A stretch of 64,000 nucleotides of DNA from Papaver somniferum (GCF_003573695.1 NC_039358.1:157408920-157472919); one strand, 5' to 3'; positions 36,003-48,492 are shown, counted from the first letter of the stretch. A program made the numbers and translations. The notes: generated by a model not told the origin, from the sequence alone.

Positions 36003-36606
36003 ATATACCAGGTTTGCACCCTACCCAAACGTTATTTCCTTATCTTATAGGTTGGTATTTGTAATTGTATCTAGGGGTTTGAGTTTAACTTTTTATGATT
36101 ACGTTTTCATGTTTTTGGATATGTTTATTTTAGGCTGATATATGCCTCTGAATGGTTGTGAATGTACTTCTTTAGATGCATGGGCTACTCTATATTAGTT
36201 ACTTGAGTATACGCATTTCATTCCATTACTTGGTTTCTTTTCGTTTTTTATTTGCTTTGTAATCGTTACCGATAACTCCACTGGCCACATTTTTACTGGT
36301 ACACATAAACGATGTCGAACGAACATCAGTTATGTCCCTGACAGAAACACAGAGGGGGGCATAGTTATTGGTTCCATTAGAGATAAAAACTACGAGTCAA
36401 CAGATGATAGCAGCTCTGATGATGGGAACACTACATGTATGATCAAGTTAATGTGGAAGCTTCTACCAAAGATGTTGTAAGTGAAGGCCCACCCAATTCC
36501 CATTGCACATAAGTCCAAGATTTAATCAACAACATCAACATAGAGTACCAGCTGATGCATAAAATGCGATCGGTATAGTCTTATCTTTTTTTTTTATCTC
36601 GCCTGT

Positions 36607-36628
36607 ATATATATATATATATATATAA
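36607..36628. repeat. (TA)n microsatellite
   Basis: About ten TA units within an intron of the Helitron 5' region. Confidence 0.9.
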
Positions 36629-36715
36629 ATATTTCGGCTTAGCATATATCCATCTATGTTCGTAGTTTCTTTATGATTACCTAATGATTATTTTCACCGA
36701 CCTCAATTTTTGCAG

Positions 36716-36811
36716 CAATATATGTTCATCTTGCATTAAACCTTCGTAAAAGCCCTCGACTTATGGCGCATGCTCAATCTCAAGGATCTCAACATTCACA
36801 AAACGCAACAT
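36716..36811 (+). pseudogene. Helitron 5' region, exon A copy 3
   Basis: Between TTTGCAG and GTAAGA. It reads VHLALNLRKSPRLMAHAQSQ without a stop and is the best preserved of the three. A (TA)n microsatellite lies upstream at about 36607-36628. Confidence 0.45.
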
Positions 36812-36997
36812 GTAAGATCTTCTTACTTTTCTGAAATTGAATAGTTAAATTATTTGTCTATCAACCTTCATAAGGTTTTCATCATCAGCACATTATAAGG
36901 TTTTTGGGTTGCTTTGGATGTTAAATATGTATGGATGTTGAGCTCAGAAAATCCACAAGGAAGTTAGATTGGAAGACGGATATGTCGCTCACGTCGA

Positions 36998-37161
36998 AGT
37001 ATTGTGGGAAGATCTTTGTTCCATAATTGTGCAAAAGGGCTTACTTACCAAGTTGGATTTGTAAAGTACCATTTGCCACCATCAGACACATGTCCAAAAT
37101 GTCAAGCGAAGCTTTTCCATCGTGAATCAGAGAATTTTGGTTGTGGTAAGGGGAAAATATC
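36998..37161 (+). pseudogene. Helitron N-terminal zinc-finger-like segment, left part
   Basis: The frame reads YQVGFVKYHLPPSDTCPKCQ, then AKLFHRESENFGCGKGKI. The CXXC...CXXGK pattern is the cysteine motif preceding Rep in plant Helitron proteins (one Cys of the usual pair is Gly). The frame stops where the gypsy element inserts (ATATC at 37157) and resumes at 50332 with LPFVEPTIKLLELYGDQ. The match across 13.2 kb proves the insertion. Confidence 0.8.
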
Positions 37162-39209
37162 TGTTAATACCCAAAAATCGCTCCTAGGCAAAAAAATGTA
37201 CAGTGGAAGTACTTTCTTTAGGTTCGAAAATCAAAATCGTACAAAACGATCCTAAACCAAGGAGTTGTCGTTCACGTTTTTTTTCGGTTACAAAGAGAGA
37301 AAATGGGTTGATCTTAGGGGAGGGAAAACAAAGAAAGTTTGAGGATATCAGTGGTGATTGGATTGGGTGTGAGGTTATTGAACTATGGAAGAAGAAGAGC
37401 TTGGGAATGATAAGCTTGTTCTGTCTTCTGAATAGACAAAGCTGTCTATTTATAGCTTAGGAAACACCCACTATTTCCTCATAAGTAGTGGAGATTATGG
37501 AGAGATGGAGAGATGGAAAGAGTGGAGATAAAGGCATGATTACGCCAGAAGTATCTGGAAACCGTAAAACACCACTCCCTTACTTAGCCACTTCCTTTAA
37601 CTGTGAAAAATCGGGGGTCTAACAACACCACCCAATATTTCGCTTAGCAATCTGTATGGACAAACTCGAATATACTTTTAGGAGAATCAACAAGACTCAA
37701 TCAATTAAAAGTATATCAATGAGTTTATATCTCTCTCTTGATTTGATTTCCTCAAACAGAAACTGCGAGTACTAATCAAATACAAGGAATAACTTGGATG
37801 GTACCAAAGACCAATATCCAAGTGTCAATCAATATCAATCAACAACCGTTAGGTCGGATTCTCCAATTGATTGATCTTACGCACAACCTGTATTATTTCA
37901 ATTATAAAGATAAAACAATATAATGCGGAAGTTGAAATAACATAGACACCAGAAATTTTGTTAACGAGGACACCGCAAATGCAGAAAAACCCCGGGACCT
38001 AGTCCAGATTGAACACACACTGTATTAAGCCGCTACAAACACTAGCCTACTCCAAGCTAACTTCGGACTGGACTTTAGTTGAAACCCAATCAGTCTCCCA
38101 CTGATCCAAGGTACAATTGTACTCCCTACGCCTCTGATCCCAGCAGGATACTGCGCACTTGATTCCCTTAGCTGATCTCACCCACAACTAAGAGTTGTTA
38201 TGACCCAAAATCGCAGGCTTTTACAATAAACAAATCTATATCACACAGACAAGTCTATCAAAGGATCAATTTGTCTCCCACAAAAAACCCTAAAAGTTTT
38301 TGTTCCGTCTTTTGATAATAATCAAGGTGAACAGGAACCAATTGATAATTCAGCCTTATATTCCCGAAGAACAACCTAGATTAATCAATCACCTCACAAC
38401 AATCTTAATCGTATGGTAGCGAAGCAAGATGTCATGGAGTCACAAACGATGAGACGAAGGTGTTTGTGATTACTTTTTATATCTTTCATATCGGAGAACT
38501 GTCAAGATCTCAAGCCAATCAATATGATTGTATTGTTACGATAGAAGATGCAAGATCAGATCACACAACTACGATAAAAGTAATATCGGTCTGGCTTCAC
38601 AATCCCAATGAAGTCTTTAAGTATTTAACCTGGTTTTAGAAGAAGAAAACCACAGGTTAAAGGAGAAACGACTCTAGCACGCAAACTAGTATCACATGTA
38701 AGGTGTGGGGATTAGTTTTGGACAATACTAGATGTATCCTTTATATAGCCTTTCAAATCAGGGTTTTTCCTTAGTTACAAAGCAATCAATATTCACCGTT
38801 AGATGAAAACCTGATTTAGATTCAAGCTAATATTTCTCAACCGTTAGATCGAAAACTTAGCTTGTCATACACAAATGACTGTACGCTTCTAGGTTTGTTA
38901 ACCGCACCCAAACGTGTACATTGTTGTTCAACAATAGTCTACCCAAAGAGGTTTAACCATATGAGCGTTTCATACCAACAATGTTCTTCTTCACCATAAC
39001 TAGTTCAATTGACTCAAATGAACTAGTTAAGAGAGTTGTTCAATTGCAAGGAAATCTTATGTAACTACACAAGACAAAATTGAAGCAAAGATGATTTGAT
39101 TCACTCGAATCGGTTCATGAACTTTAATAGCCACGGTTTGCAAATGCATTCCTTAGTCTTTTAAGATTAAGTTCAGAAATCATCTTTAGATATATAACCT
39201 TCTCAAGTT

Positions 39210-39440
39210 CGCAGACTAGGTTCGCGGACTTAAGACACCGGATAGAGTTTACAAACTTCAGCAGAAATTCTCGGGTTCGAGAACTACGCCGGTTCGTGGA
39301 CTGGGTTCACGGACTGGGTTCGTGGACTGGGTTCGCGGATTTGGCTCACACAAGTAGTTTGTCAACTCCGTCAGAAATTCTCGGGTTTGAGAGCTTCGGT
39401 AGTTCGCGGACTGAGTTCGCGGACTTCGCACTTGCCATAC
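39210..39440 (-). repeat. Expanded U3 repeat block
   Basis: At least eight copies of a 14-15-bp word close to GTTCGCGGACTGG, in places directly tandem. It is the largest version of this block in the window. Confidence 0.65.
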
Positions 39441-39726
39441 TTCCGGTTCTCTTGATCAACAAAGTTCGAAAACTTTGGTTCAAGGAATCCATTGGTTATA
39501 TAATCTAAACTCTCATTCCAATCATTGAAACATTCTTAGAGGATGTTATACAGTTGTTACACTAGTTCTCGTCAAAGCAATTTTCAAAGTGATTGAAACA
39601 TTCATGACTTTCGTCACTAGGTAAAGATAAACTTGGTCGAAGCGAAAAGCTTACCAACACATATTTCGAGATATAGATATGCGAGGTATACTCGGATCTA
39701 AATACCAAATGTGTATGATCTAGTCT

Positions 39727-39752
39727 ATATATATATATATATATATATATCA
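39727..39752. repeat. (TA)n microsatellite in a solo LTR
   Basis: About thirteen TA units, placed where the other family-A LTRs have only GTCTATATAGCA; an expansion specific to this copy. Confidence 0.9.
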
Positions 39753-40359
39753 TACGACTTTTGTCTCAAAGAGTAGGAGATAAAATAGATAGATTTTTGA
39801 GTGACAGATAAGTTCAAGTCTCCACATACCTTTTTGTCGAGAAGTTCCACCGGTTCCTTGAGTAGATCTTATACTTGTATGATGAATCGCCATGAAGTCC
39901 TTGAGATCAATTACACTTATTATCCTAGTCCGAGACTTAGCTATAAGAGACTAGAAATCAAGACTTATAGTTTTGATCACTAACATTGACAAACATGATT
40001 GAGATAGCAACACATGCGAGTTTGACCGAGCAGTGCTCTAACAAACTGCTTGCCACTACTTGTAACTTCCTTATCATTGGATATTTCCATGCCGCATGAT
40101 TTCTGTAAACCACCATACCAATACCCATAAATAATTCCCCCATGTAACGTGTTTGATTTTTCGTAGGAAATTAGTGGAGTCATGGACTTGTTTCTAGTCT
40201 TGTCTAGATTGTCACGATACTTGACTGAGTAATAGCCTAAGCTAGTAAGACTTTGTCGAAATGGCGTAGCTTGAAGAGACAACTCTACTCCAAGGTTACG
40301 TGTGACTAATACTGAGTTTTCCATAAGATGGCATTGTAATTAACTAGCCATACTAATAC

Positions 40360-40920
40360 ACGTAGCATGCGCGACCTAGTCGATAGTTAGCCGAGTCGGC
40401 ATGGACATAGGTGTTAGGCTTGGAACAACGTAGCCGCGGCCATATGTCTAGGCTAGGCCAAGCTAGGAGATAAGGAGGTCGTAGCACTAGACAAGTCGGG
40501 TCAGTAGCTAGTTGGTTAGCTAAGAAGTTAGGCAAGGTGTCCGTGGCCATAGATCATGGCTAGGCTAAGAGATAATACGGCCGTGGCTAGCTAGGCCAGA
40601 CCGTAAGACAAGATGGTTGTGGCCGCTGGACGGGCCAATCCAAGAGATAGGGAGGTCGTGGCCACTATCTTGGCCAGGCCAAGAGACTAGGATGCCATGG
40701 CCTGATGGCTAGTCTATGCTAGGCCGGAAAGAAAGGTGGTCGTGGCCACGAACAGGCTAGGCCTGAAGACAAGGAGGTCGTGTCCTGGCTAGCTAATTAG
40801 ATAGCTAGGGAATTGATGGGCGTGGCCTGGCTATCTAGTTGGCTAGATAGGAAATTGGTGACCGTGGCTAGGTTATGAAACCCAACCAGATTGGCCTGGC
40901 TATGAAGTGCGGCCATGTTG
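40360..40920. repeat. GGTCGTGGCC degenerate tandem repeats in the gypsy LTR
   Basis: Units of roughly 40-50 bp with GG(T/C)CGTGGCC, CTAGCTAGGCCA and AAGAGATAAGGA words. The same block is present in the other LTR at about 49290-49850, with different unit losses. Confidence 0.7.
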
Positions 40921-41401
40921 GCACTTCATTTGTAGCGTACAAAACATATTCGAGGAATTCAGCCGTGGAAGTTCTGCGACTCGAGGTAATATTCCATATA
41001 TTATGCTTCTGGTAATTCATAATAGCGTAGTAGCTTATTCTGAATATTTATAATTACAGCATCAATGTAGACTGATCAATGCACGACAATTCATATGGTC
41101 GTACATAAAATAATGAGAGTTCAGCTGGGTGAAGCTCTAAAAATCGTGCAGGCATATTGAAGGCCAGTATGGCCATTAGTAGGATACGCATTCTCAATTA
41201 TCTTGCGGAATATGATGTAGAAGTACGAGTCTATTATTTTGATGCCGGGTCAGGAATTTATACATATTTATGTACATATATAGAATACCGAGAGTTCGGC
41301 TCGGTGAAGCTCTAGTACATATATGATTATAGATACGTCTCTTTGTAGGTTCAGAGGCGATTTTTACAAGTTTTGCCCTTGTAAAAAAACCACCATCTAC
41401 A

Positions 41402-42588
41402 TTAAGTCCCTTGCTTAGCGCGGAACAGTAATGTTTCGTGGTAAGCACTAGATGGTGACAATAACGCTAAAGAGTTTTCGAAATTTAGACTCAGTTAAAG
41501 AGTAGTTTGCTTAGCTTTTTCTCCTTCAGGAAATGTCCTTGGCACAAACTTGGGATTTAGGATTAGACTCTTTTGTGAGCAAGTGATAGACTCCGGTGCT
41601 CAGGATTTGATTATAGTGACACGCACTAGCAATAACATCATCGAGGCATCAATGTGATGAACATGAATCTCGTAGCGAGACTGGAAATAGCGATAGCCAT
41701 CATGAGATGTTGATGACAGACTGGAGCTCTGGATGAGGATGACAGTGGACTCCAATATTTTCTTTTGAGGTAGATTTCAGTATGACAACCCTTGAACCAT
41801 AGAAGATCCATCGACTTTGTTTCTTGCACATCATTTGATCCAGGAGGCTTCGAGTCTTCATACGATGTCGATTTTCGATGTTTGACCCCAACCTTCGAAG
41901 CTAACGGATAAGGATATCATATGCAACATGAATCATTTGATTTGGAGTTTGTATGGACGGTCTTCCATACATGGACATTTGCAGTTTGTAATCTCGTGCA
42001 ATTCTTGAAACTCCATGAACTTCGGTAAAAGACCCATATCTCTTAGTCCGTGTATCCGTTTGATATGCCTTTTAGTATGTCGTAGCAGATACATAGACAA
42101 AAACTTCTTATGAAGGATGTATCGTCCCGTTCCTCAACGATGGTTGTCGATTTTCCGAACTTCCGAGAGCATCTTGTAAGATATATAGTCGAAACTAGTA
42201 TTGTGACCCGCAAATACTTGTTTGTCTCAACTTGTAGATTGATGGTGTCGCCTTGAGAATTATTTATGCGACAACTTTTCCATAATTGACCAGTGTGATA
42301 GAAATTTACGATGACATAGGCGGAGTCCCCATATAATGGGCGTGATCAGGTAACGAAAGATAGGTCGGTTGATGTCTTCTTTTGCTGTTGTTTCTATTGC
42401 GCCGAGGCTGGAGTAAGATATGGAATTGAAGTTGAAGCCCTTGTTGGTGCCTGGACTGCTGAGTCGTAATTAAAATGTTCTTTAAACTCCTGAGCATTGA
42501 CTGGAATGAAGTTGTGTTTATTCTGACTCTTTAGCTCATATGCTTATTCTTGCCCTTCTGATTGCGATGATGATATGCTTGGAATGCT
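41402..42588 (-). other. 3' internal part of the gypsy element
   Basis: Minus-strand frames of about 60 codons occur, one Gln/Arg-rich and ending LPDHAHYMGTPP, but no retroviral domain can be named. Probably decayed pol or 3' untranslated sequence. Confidence 0.3.
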
Positions 42589-44939
42589 TGAAAAAGCGGG
42601 GGTCTAACAACCTCACCCAATATTTCAATTAGAAATCTGTATGGAAAAACTCCAATATACTTTCAAGAGAATCAACTAGATTCAATCTTAATAAAGTATA
42701 TCAAAGAGTTATATCTCTCTTTCTTGATTCAATTCTCTCTCAAGAAAATAGAAATCTGCGAGTCTAATTGAATACAAGAGAAATCACTTGAACGGCACCA
42801 AAGATCAATGTTCAAGGATCAAACAGTTTCAATCAACAACCAAAGGTCGTATTTCCAATTGATTGATTCAAACGCACAACCTGTGATATTTCAATTATAT
42901 AACAAAATATAATGCGAAATAGAAATAACGCAGACACCATAATTTTGTTAACGAGGAAACCGAAAATGCAGAAAAACCCCGGGACCTAGTCCAGATTGAA
43001 CACCACACTGTATTAAGCCGCTACATACACTAGCCTACTACAAACTAACTTCGGTCTGGACTGTAGTTGAACCCCAATCAATCTTACACTGATTCAAGGT
43101 ACAGTTGCGCTCCTTACGTCTCTGATCCTAGCAGGATACTACGCACTTGATCCCCTTAGCTGATCTCACCCACAACTAAGAGTTGCTACGAACCAAAGTC
43201 GAATACTTTAATAAACAAATCTGTATCACACAGAAAAGTCTACAGAATAGATAAATCTGTCTCCCACAGATAAACCTACAAGTTTTGTTCCGTCTTTTGA
43301 TAAATCAAGGTGAATAGGAACCAATTGATAACCCGGACTTATATTCCCGAAGAACAGCCTAGTATTATCAATCACCTCACAATAATCTTAATCTACGCGG
43401 CGGAAGAAGATATTATGGAATCACAAACGATGAGACGAAGATGTTGGTGACTACTTTTCTATCTTGCCTATCGGAGATATAAATCTCAAGCCAATCGTTA
43501 CGATTGTACTCAAAACGATAGAATCAGCAAGATCAGATCACACAACTACGAGAAAGTAGTATCGGTCTGGCTTCACAATACCAATGAAGTTTCTAAGTCG
43601 TTAACCTGGTTTTTAAGAAGAAACCAAAGATTAAAGGAGAACCGACTCTATCTAATAGAACTAGTATCACACATGAGGTGTGGGGATTAGGTTTCCCAGT
43701 TGCTAGAGTTCTCCCTTATATAGTCTTTCAAATTAGGGTTTGCAATCAATGTTAGCTTGGTAACAAAGCATTCAATATTCACCGTTAGATGAAAACCTGA
43801 TTTGATTCAAGCTAATATCTTTCAACCGTTGGATCGAAAAATTAGCTTGTTACACACAAATGAAATGTACTATTTTGGGTTTATGTAACCATACCCAAAT
43901 ATGAACATTTGTTGGTTCAACAATAGTTAACCAAATGGTTAGCCATATGAGAACTTTCATATCAACCATATTCTTCTTCACCATAACTAGTTCAAATGAC
44001 TCAAATGAACTAGTTAGAGAGTTGTTCAATTGCAAGGAAATCTTATATAACTACACAAGACACAATCGAAGCAAAAACGATTTGATTCACTCGAATCGGT
44101 TCATGAACTTTATAGCCATGGTTTGCAATTTGCATCCCTTAGTTAATATAGATAAGTTCACAAACAATCGTCTTTAGATATAACCATCTTAAGTTCGCAG
44201 ACTTAGTTCGCGGACTTATGTTCCCGGAAGGAGTTCTCAAATTCCAGCAGATTTTCTCAGGTCGAGAACTTCCGCCTGTTCGTGGACTGAGTTCACGACT
44301 CTTGTTCCGGTTCTCTTGATCAACAAAGTTCGCAAACTTCGGTTCAAGGAAAAAGGACTTATACATATATGTGTTGCCACATAATGCTTATATTCATCAT
44401 TGGTTATATGATCTAAACTCTCAATTCAATCATTGAAACATTCTTAGAGGACGTGATATAGTTGTTATTCACAAACCATTTTTCGTCAAAGCAATTTTCA
44501 AAGTGATTGAAACATAACATAACTTTCGTCACTAGGTAAAGATGAACTTGGCCAAAGCGAAAGCTTACCAACACATATTTCGAGAAATAGATAGGCAAGA
44601 TAATCTCAGCTCGAAATAGCAAATGTGTATAATCAAAGTCTATATAGCAAAACGACTTTTGTCTCAAGATAGGAGATAGAGTAGATATACTTTTGAGTGA
44701 TAGATAAGTTCAAGTCTCCACATACCTTTTAGTCGATGAAGTTCCACCAGTTCCTTGAGTAGTCCTTCGTCTTGTATGATGATCGCCATGGAGTTCTTGA
44801 GCTCAACTACACTTTCTATCCTAGTCCGAGACTTAGCTATAGTAGACTAGAAATCAAGACTTAAATTTTTGATCACTAACATTGACATACATGCTTGAGA
44901 TAGCAACGCATGCGATTTCGACCGAGCAATGCTCTAACA
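42589..44939 (-). mobile_element. Solo LTR of family A in the gypsy interior
   Basis: Starts TGAAAAAGCGGGGG and ends CTCTAACA; 2351 bp. Flanks ATGCT (42584-42588) and ATTCT (44940-44944) form a target duplication with one mismatch. The U3 repeat block is short (about 44190-44300). Confidence 0.88.
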
Positions 44940-46530
44940 ATTCTCATATGGGAAAAATCTTACGGGGGCATTAGGTGAAGTAGACAAGCTGTGAGGCATT
45001 TCGTTGCAGATGTACTGCTATCATGCCTTCAAGGACTTCGTTCCAAGCGACATCCTTTGAACTATCTTTCGGATCTTGGATTGTTGTATGGAATGGGATG
45101 TGATGAGCAGTCCCCAGTCATACTTCTGTTTGGTTACTAGAGTTGTATTTTTTTTTTGAGTCGGCTCAGGATACAATGCGGTCTCGTCAGGAGTTGTAGA
45201 TGCGTACTAGATCCGATGGCGGGGATGCGTGAAGATATCTCTGCGGCGTACTTTTGGAGGGTAAGGAATCCTCATCAAATTTGCGGCTCCCTGGTTGTTT
45301 ATCTTCTATAAGATGGAGAGATTTTTGACAGTGAGGGAATCTTATGCAAACCTTCAATCCCTCAAGTATGATTTACGCGATTTTTCGTATGTGGTTAAGC
45401 TTCAGTCAATGTGATCTTTCTTGCTTGTTGAAGAGTCTCGGAACATTCACAGGAACGATAGTTCTGTTTTACTGTTGATCATCAGGTGGGTCCCTTGATA
45501 GTAACTTCTGCAGCTGAGGTGCGTCGGATTTGGATTTTCTCAAGGATGATACGGCCATAAGTATCTCTGGATCTTCCTTTGGGATCTTTGATCAGGCACA
45601 TGTATGGCTTCATGTCGAGAAATTCCTGCGGCTCGTAAAGCTTTGACAGTGATGATGTTGACATCTAATCCAACATCAATAAAAGTCTTCTCAAATTCAA
45701 CTTGTGTGATATGGGCGGTTGTGAGGAATCCCCGGTTGGACTTCATATCATTCTTGTTGATCCCGGTCTCATATACAGAATTGTATGAATCTGGTTGAGG
45801 GCCGTGAAAGCATCCCGCGCTGGCAGTCCTCATATGTAATTATCATGAGCCTATTTTCTCGTGGAAGATGTGTTTCTATTACATTCGCTGGTAAGGTGGT
45901 GACTGCGTTTAAACTTCTAAAACTGAAGGAGCCTTAAGTCCCCAAGTGTATCTTACTTTGATTGTATCACCTTGAATCCACGCCTCTGGGATTTGATACA
46001 AGCTTAATTATTGTACTCTCTTGGATGCGATGCTGGGATGCTTGGAACATCATATGGACGAAATATTCTGGATAACGAATAGGTAGAGGTGAGAGATTTA
46101 TGTTGCTAGCGTGGCTCCCCCGGTATCTTCAAGAAAAATGTTTCAGCCGCGTCTTTGGAGTTATCTCATGAACCTTTGATTTTTGTCGGGGATGGACTGC
46201 GGTGAGCAGTCCCCGGTCGCACTTTTCTTTAGTTATTGAAGTTGTTTTCCCTTGGGATCCGTCTCGGCCTCATAAAGTGTTGCAGGCGCCTTCCTGACAG
46301 AGAGGTGATGATATCCTTACGCTACACCCTTGAAGAGTGGATAACCTTGTCGTGGTTATGACTTTTTGGTTGACCGTGTCTTCTGAGGTTTGACAGTGAA
46401 GGGATTCCGTGTAGAGCCTCAGTCCCCAAGTGTGGTTTACATGGTTCTATCTTGTATGGTCGCTGGATGTTGACCATGATAACGATTTCACCAGCTTGCA
46501 TCTGTACTTCTGGTGTGTCTATTACTTCTT
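44940..46530 (-). repeat. Direct duplication inside the gypsy interior
   Basis: Segments near 45060-45480 and 46150-46480 share the order GAGCAGTCCCC(A/G)GTC, a GAGTCGGCTC/CCGTCTCGGCC word, then AGGGAAT/AGGGATT and CCCCAAGTGT/CCTCAAGTAT. They are diverged direct copies about 1.1 kb apart with the protease relic between them. A minus-strand frame (46534-46322) contains ALHGIPSLSNLRR with a decayed counterpart in the other copy. Confidence 0.45.
45482..45833 (-). pseudogene. Retropepsin (aspartic protease) relic of the gypsy element
   Basis: The minus strand reads GFLTTAHITQVEFEKTFIDV, then GLDVNIITVKALRAAGISRH, and in the next frame GRSRDTYGRIILEKIQI. This follows the pattern of Ty3/gypsy proteases, in which the catalytic D-T/S-G-A/S is followed by NI(I/L), a KAL helix, and a TYG..IL strand. 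Here the catalytic triad is DVG and a frameshift separates the halves, so it cannot work. The protease would process gag-pol. No neighbouring RT was found. Confidence 0.65.
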
Positions 46531-46827
46531 CCATGAGAAACTAGAATATGGAGAAGTACAGATTACCTTTGTCTGTAGTGGTTGTTGCTATGGTGAAGCT
46601 CTGGCTGGTATAAACAAAAAAGAAGCAACGATTCTTGGCAGCAGCTGTGATTAGAAGAGACTGCATTGTCGTGGGAGCAAAGCAGGTTGGTTGGAGCTGC
46701 ATGGGCATTCATGGAAGCAAAGGGGTTGGCTGGACGTGTAAGCCAGTAAAACTGTTTACAACCACGAGCTTTGGCGGTATGGGACAAGAAGTGTCCACGA
46801 CTACGAACTTTGGTCGGCTAATCCTTG

Positions 46828-47275
46828 ACAGGGAGGAGTTGGGGCTACGGGCACGAACTTTAGCAGGGAGAGGCGTGGCGGCTACTAACACGACCATGGA
46901 AGGAAGAAGTGGAAGCTACTGGCACGAACCTTAGCTGGAAGGAGTGGTGGATACGAGACGAACCTTGGATGGAAGGAGTGACGGCTATGGGCACGACCTT
47001 GGCTGGAAGGAGAGACGTCTACGGGCACGACCTTGGATGGAAGGAGTGGCAGCTATGGCACGAACCTTGTCTGGAAGGAGTGACAGCTACGGGCACGACG
47101 TTGGCTGGAAGGAGTGGCGGCTATGGCACGAACCTTGGCAGGGAGAAGGCATGGCGGCTACGACACGAACCTTGGCTGGAAGGAGTGACGGCTACGACAC
47201 GAACCTTGGCAGGGAGAAGGCATGGCGGCTTCGGCACGAACCTTAGCAGGGAGAGGCGTGTCGGCTACGGCCATA
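46828..47275. repeat. 34-bp minisatellite
   Basis: About twelve units; the main form is 34 bp, GGAAGGAGTG followed by (A/G)CGGCTA and GGCACGAACCTTGGCT. Two or three later units are 37 bp and carry GGGAGAAGGCATGG in place of the first word. Since 34 is not a multiple of three, each unit shifts frame; the 100-125-codon open frames here (rich in W, R, G) are artefacts of the array. Confidence 0.85.
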
Positions 47276-47466
47276 GACTCTGGTAACATGCAAGGCTGTG
47301 CTTGGACATTATGTCCCAAAAGAATGATTCTTCCCTTTAATATAACTCATGTCGGTGAGATTATTTTTTCTTCTCCTTATCTTTTCTTCTTTAGGGAAGT
47401 AGCTCTTCCATGATTCTCTGCATGCAGAAGCTCGCCTATCATTGCTTGTATGCGACCTTGGTGTAT

Positions 47467-47779
47467 CACTACAAGAAACTTAATATATTGCAGCATCCAA
47501 TGGTTATGGCATAAACCCCTACTAGTGTCGTGATAACCTATGTAGCAAGAAGTCTATTGATGCACCCAATCTTTATTGTTGCAGCAAGAGATATAGTTTT
47601 TTGCCATACTTTTTTCATATTGTTGCTACAGTTGTGTGGCAAAAGTTTCATTTTGTATCAGTAAATTATAGCTTTTAGCTGCAGCTAAAAAGTACTGTGA
47701 CTAGAAATTTTCTTTTTCAACACCTATATTGAAGGTATGGCAATATATGGTGTAGCAATAGCTAGATTTTTTTGTAGTG
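47467..47779. mobile_element. CACTA-type MITE
   Basis: Starts CACTACAAGAAA and ends TTTTTTGTAGTG, inverted repeats of about 12 bp with one mismatch, with 3-bp TAT copies on both sides (47464-47466 and 47780-47782). 313 bp, with subterminal TTGC(A/T)GCA and GTAGCAA words. These are the three marks of a non-autonomous En/Spm element. Confidence 0.88.
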
Positions 47780-47782
47780 TAT

Positions 47783-48492
47783 ATTGACTTGATGAAAATT
47801 TCAGATTTGTGTCTTCTTACGGAAACGATCACAAAATCTCCATATGAAATTGGAATGAGGTGGTTTACCTCTCATACTTTGTATAAAAGGAAGATCTAAC
47901 ATCTGAAAAAAGAATTTCTTGATTCGGAGTCCGTTTGGTGGGTGAAAAGTACCTGACACCAAGAATTCAGAATTTTCCAGGAAGAATTCTGCAGTTTTCA
48001 GCTGTCACGTAGTCGAGAGTTTTGTCCGCTATTTGTAGCTCGTTCATCATATTAACTTGAAATTTTAGTGTGTTGTAGAAGACTTCCATACGAATCACTT
48101 GGTATATAGCTTACCCTTAGATTCTTCACCAATTAGCGCCAGTTTCAGTTATCCCGGACGGCAGTGTAAAAACATTTCTGACGGAGTTCTTGCAAAACGA
48201 CCCGTAACCTTTCTAAACTACATGCCATGTTCGCGGGTGACATTGCTAATGAGGTATATCTTCTTGTGATTATATTTTGATGTGTTAGCACCAATAGTAG
48301 ACTTGGAGGTGTTCCTGGATGGCTCATTCTGGAATTAATTGGCGTTGTTCTGGTAACATCTGCTCCGTGAGTGCCTTCAGATATGTGAGGTTCTCCCTCT
48401 TGGTGGTAGCCGTGCCTACTTGTGCTTCGATCTAAGATCCACCATTATTTTTCAAATGGTTGAAGAACTGATTTTGTGACCGAAAGGTTGAT
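47783..48492 (-). other. 5' leader region of the gypsy element
   Basis: Lies between the primer site and the minisatellite. No gag domain is recognised. A minus-strand MVDLRSKHK start followed by a stop occurs just after the primer site. Confidence 0.3.

Larger units (their letters stand above)
37603..40043 (-). mobile_element. Solo LTR of family A in the gypsy 3' LTR
   Basis: Starts TGAAAAATCGGGGG and ends CTCTAACA; 2441 bp. The other gypsy LTR shows the empty site TTTAACTGCTTGCC near 48950; here AACT is present on both sides, so the target duplication is 4 bp or 5 bp with one base lost. The U3 palindrome block at 39210-39440 is expanded, with consecutive GTTCGTGGACTGG and GTTCGCGGACT units. 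A long (TA)n run lies at about 39727-39752. Confidence 0.9.
37162..41401 (-). repeat. 3' LTR of the gypsy element, with nested solo LTR
   Basis: About 1.8 kb without the family-A solo LTR (37603-40043). Colinear with 48513-50326. Contains the GGTCGTGGCC repeat block at 40360-40920. On the minus strand it is preceded by a weak polypurine stretch (AAGCAAGGGACTTAA, 41402-41416). Confidence 0.85.

Noticed and set aside
46780..47280. CRISPR-like array
   Set aside because: Units are contiguous without unique spacers, in a plant nuclear context.
46909..47286. 125- and 100-codon ORFs rich in W, R and G
   Set aside because: Products of a 34-bp tandem repeat; the unit length rotates the frame, so long stop-free frames arise by composition.
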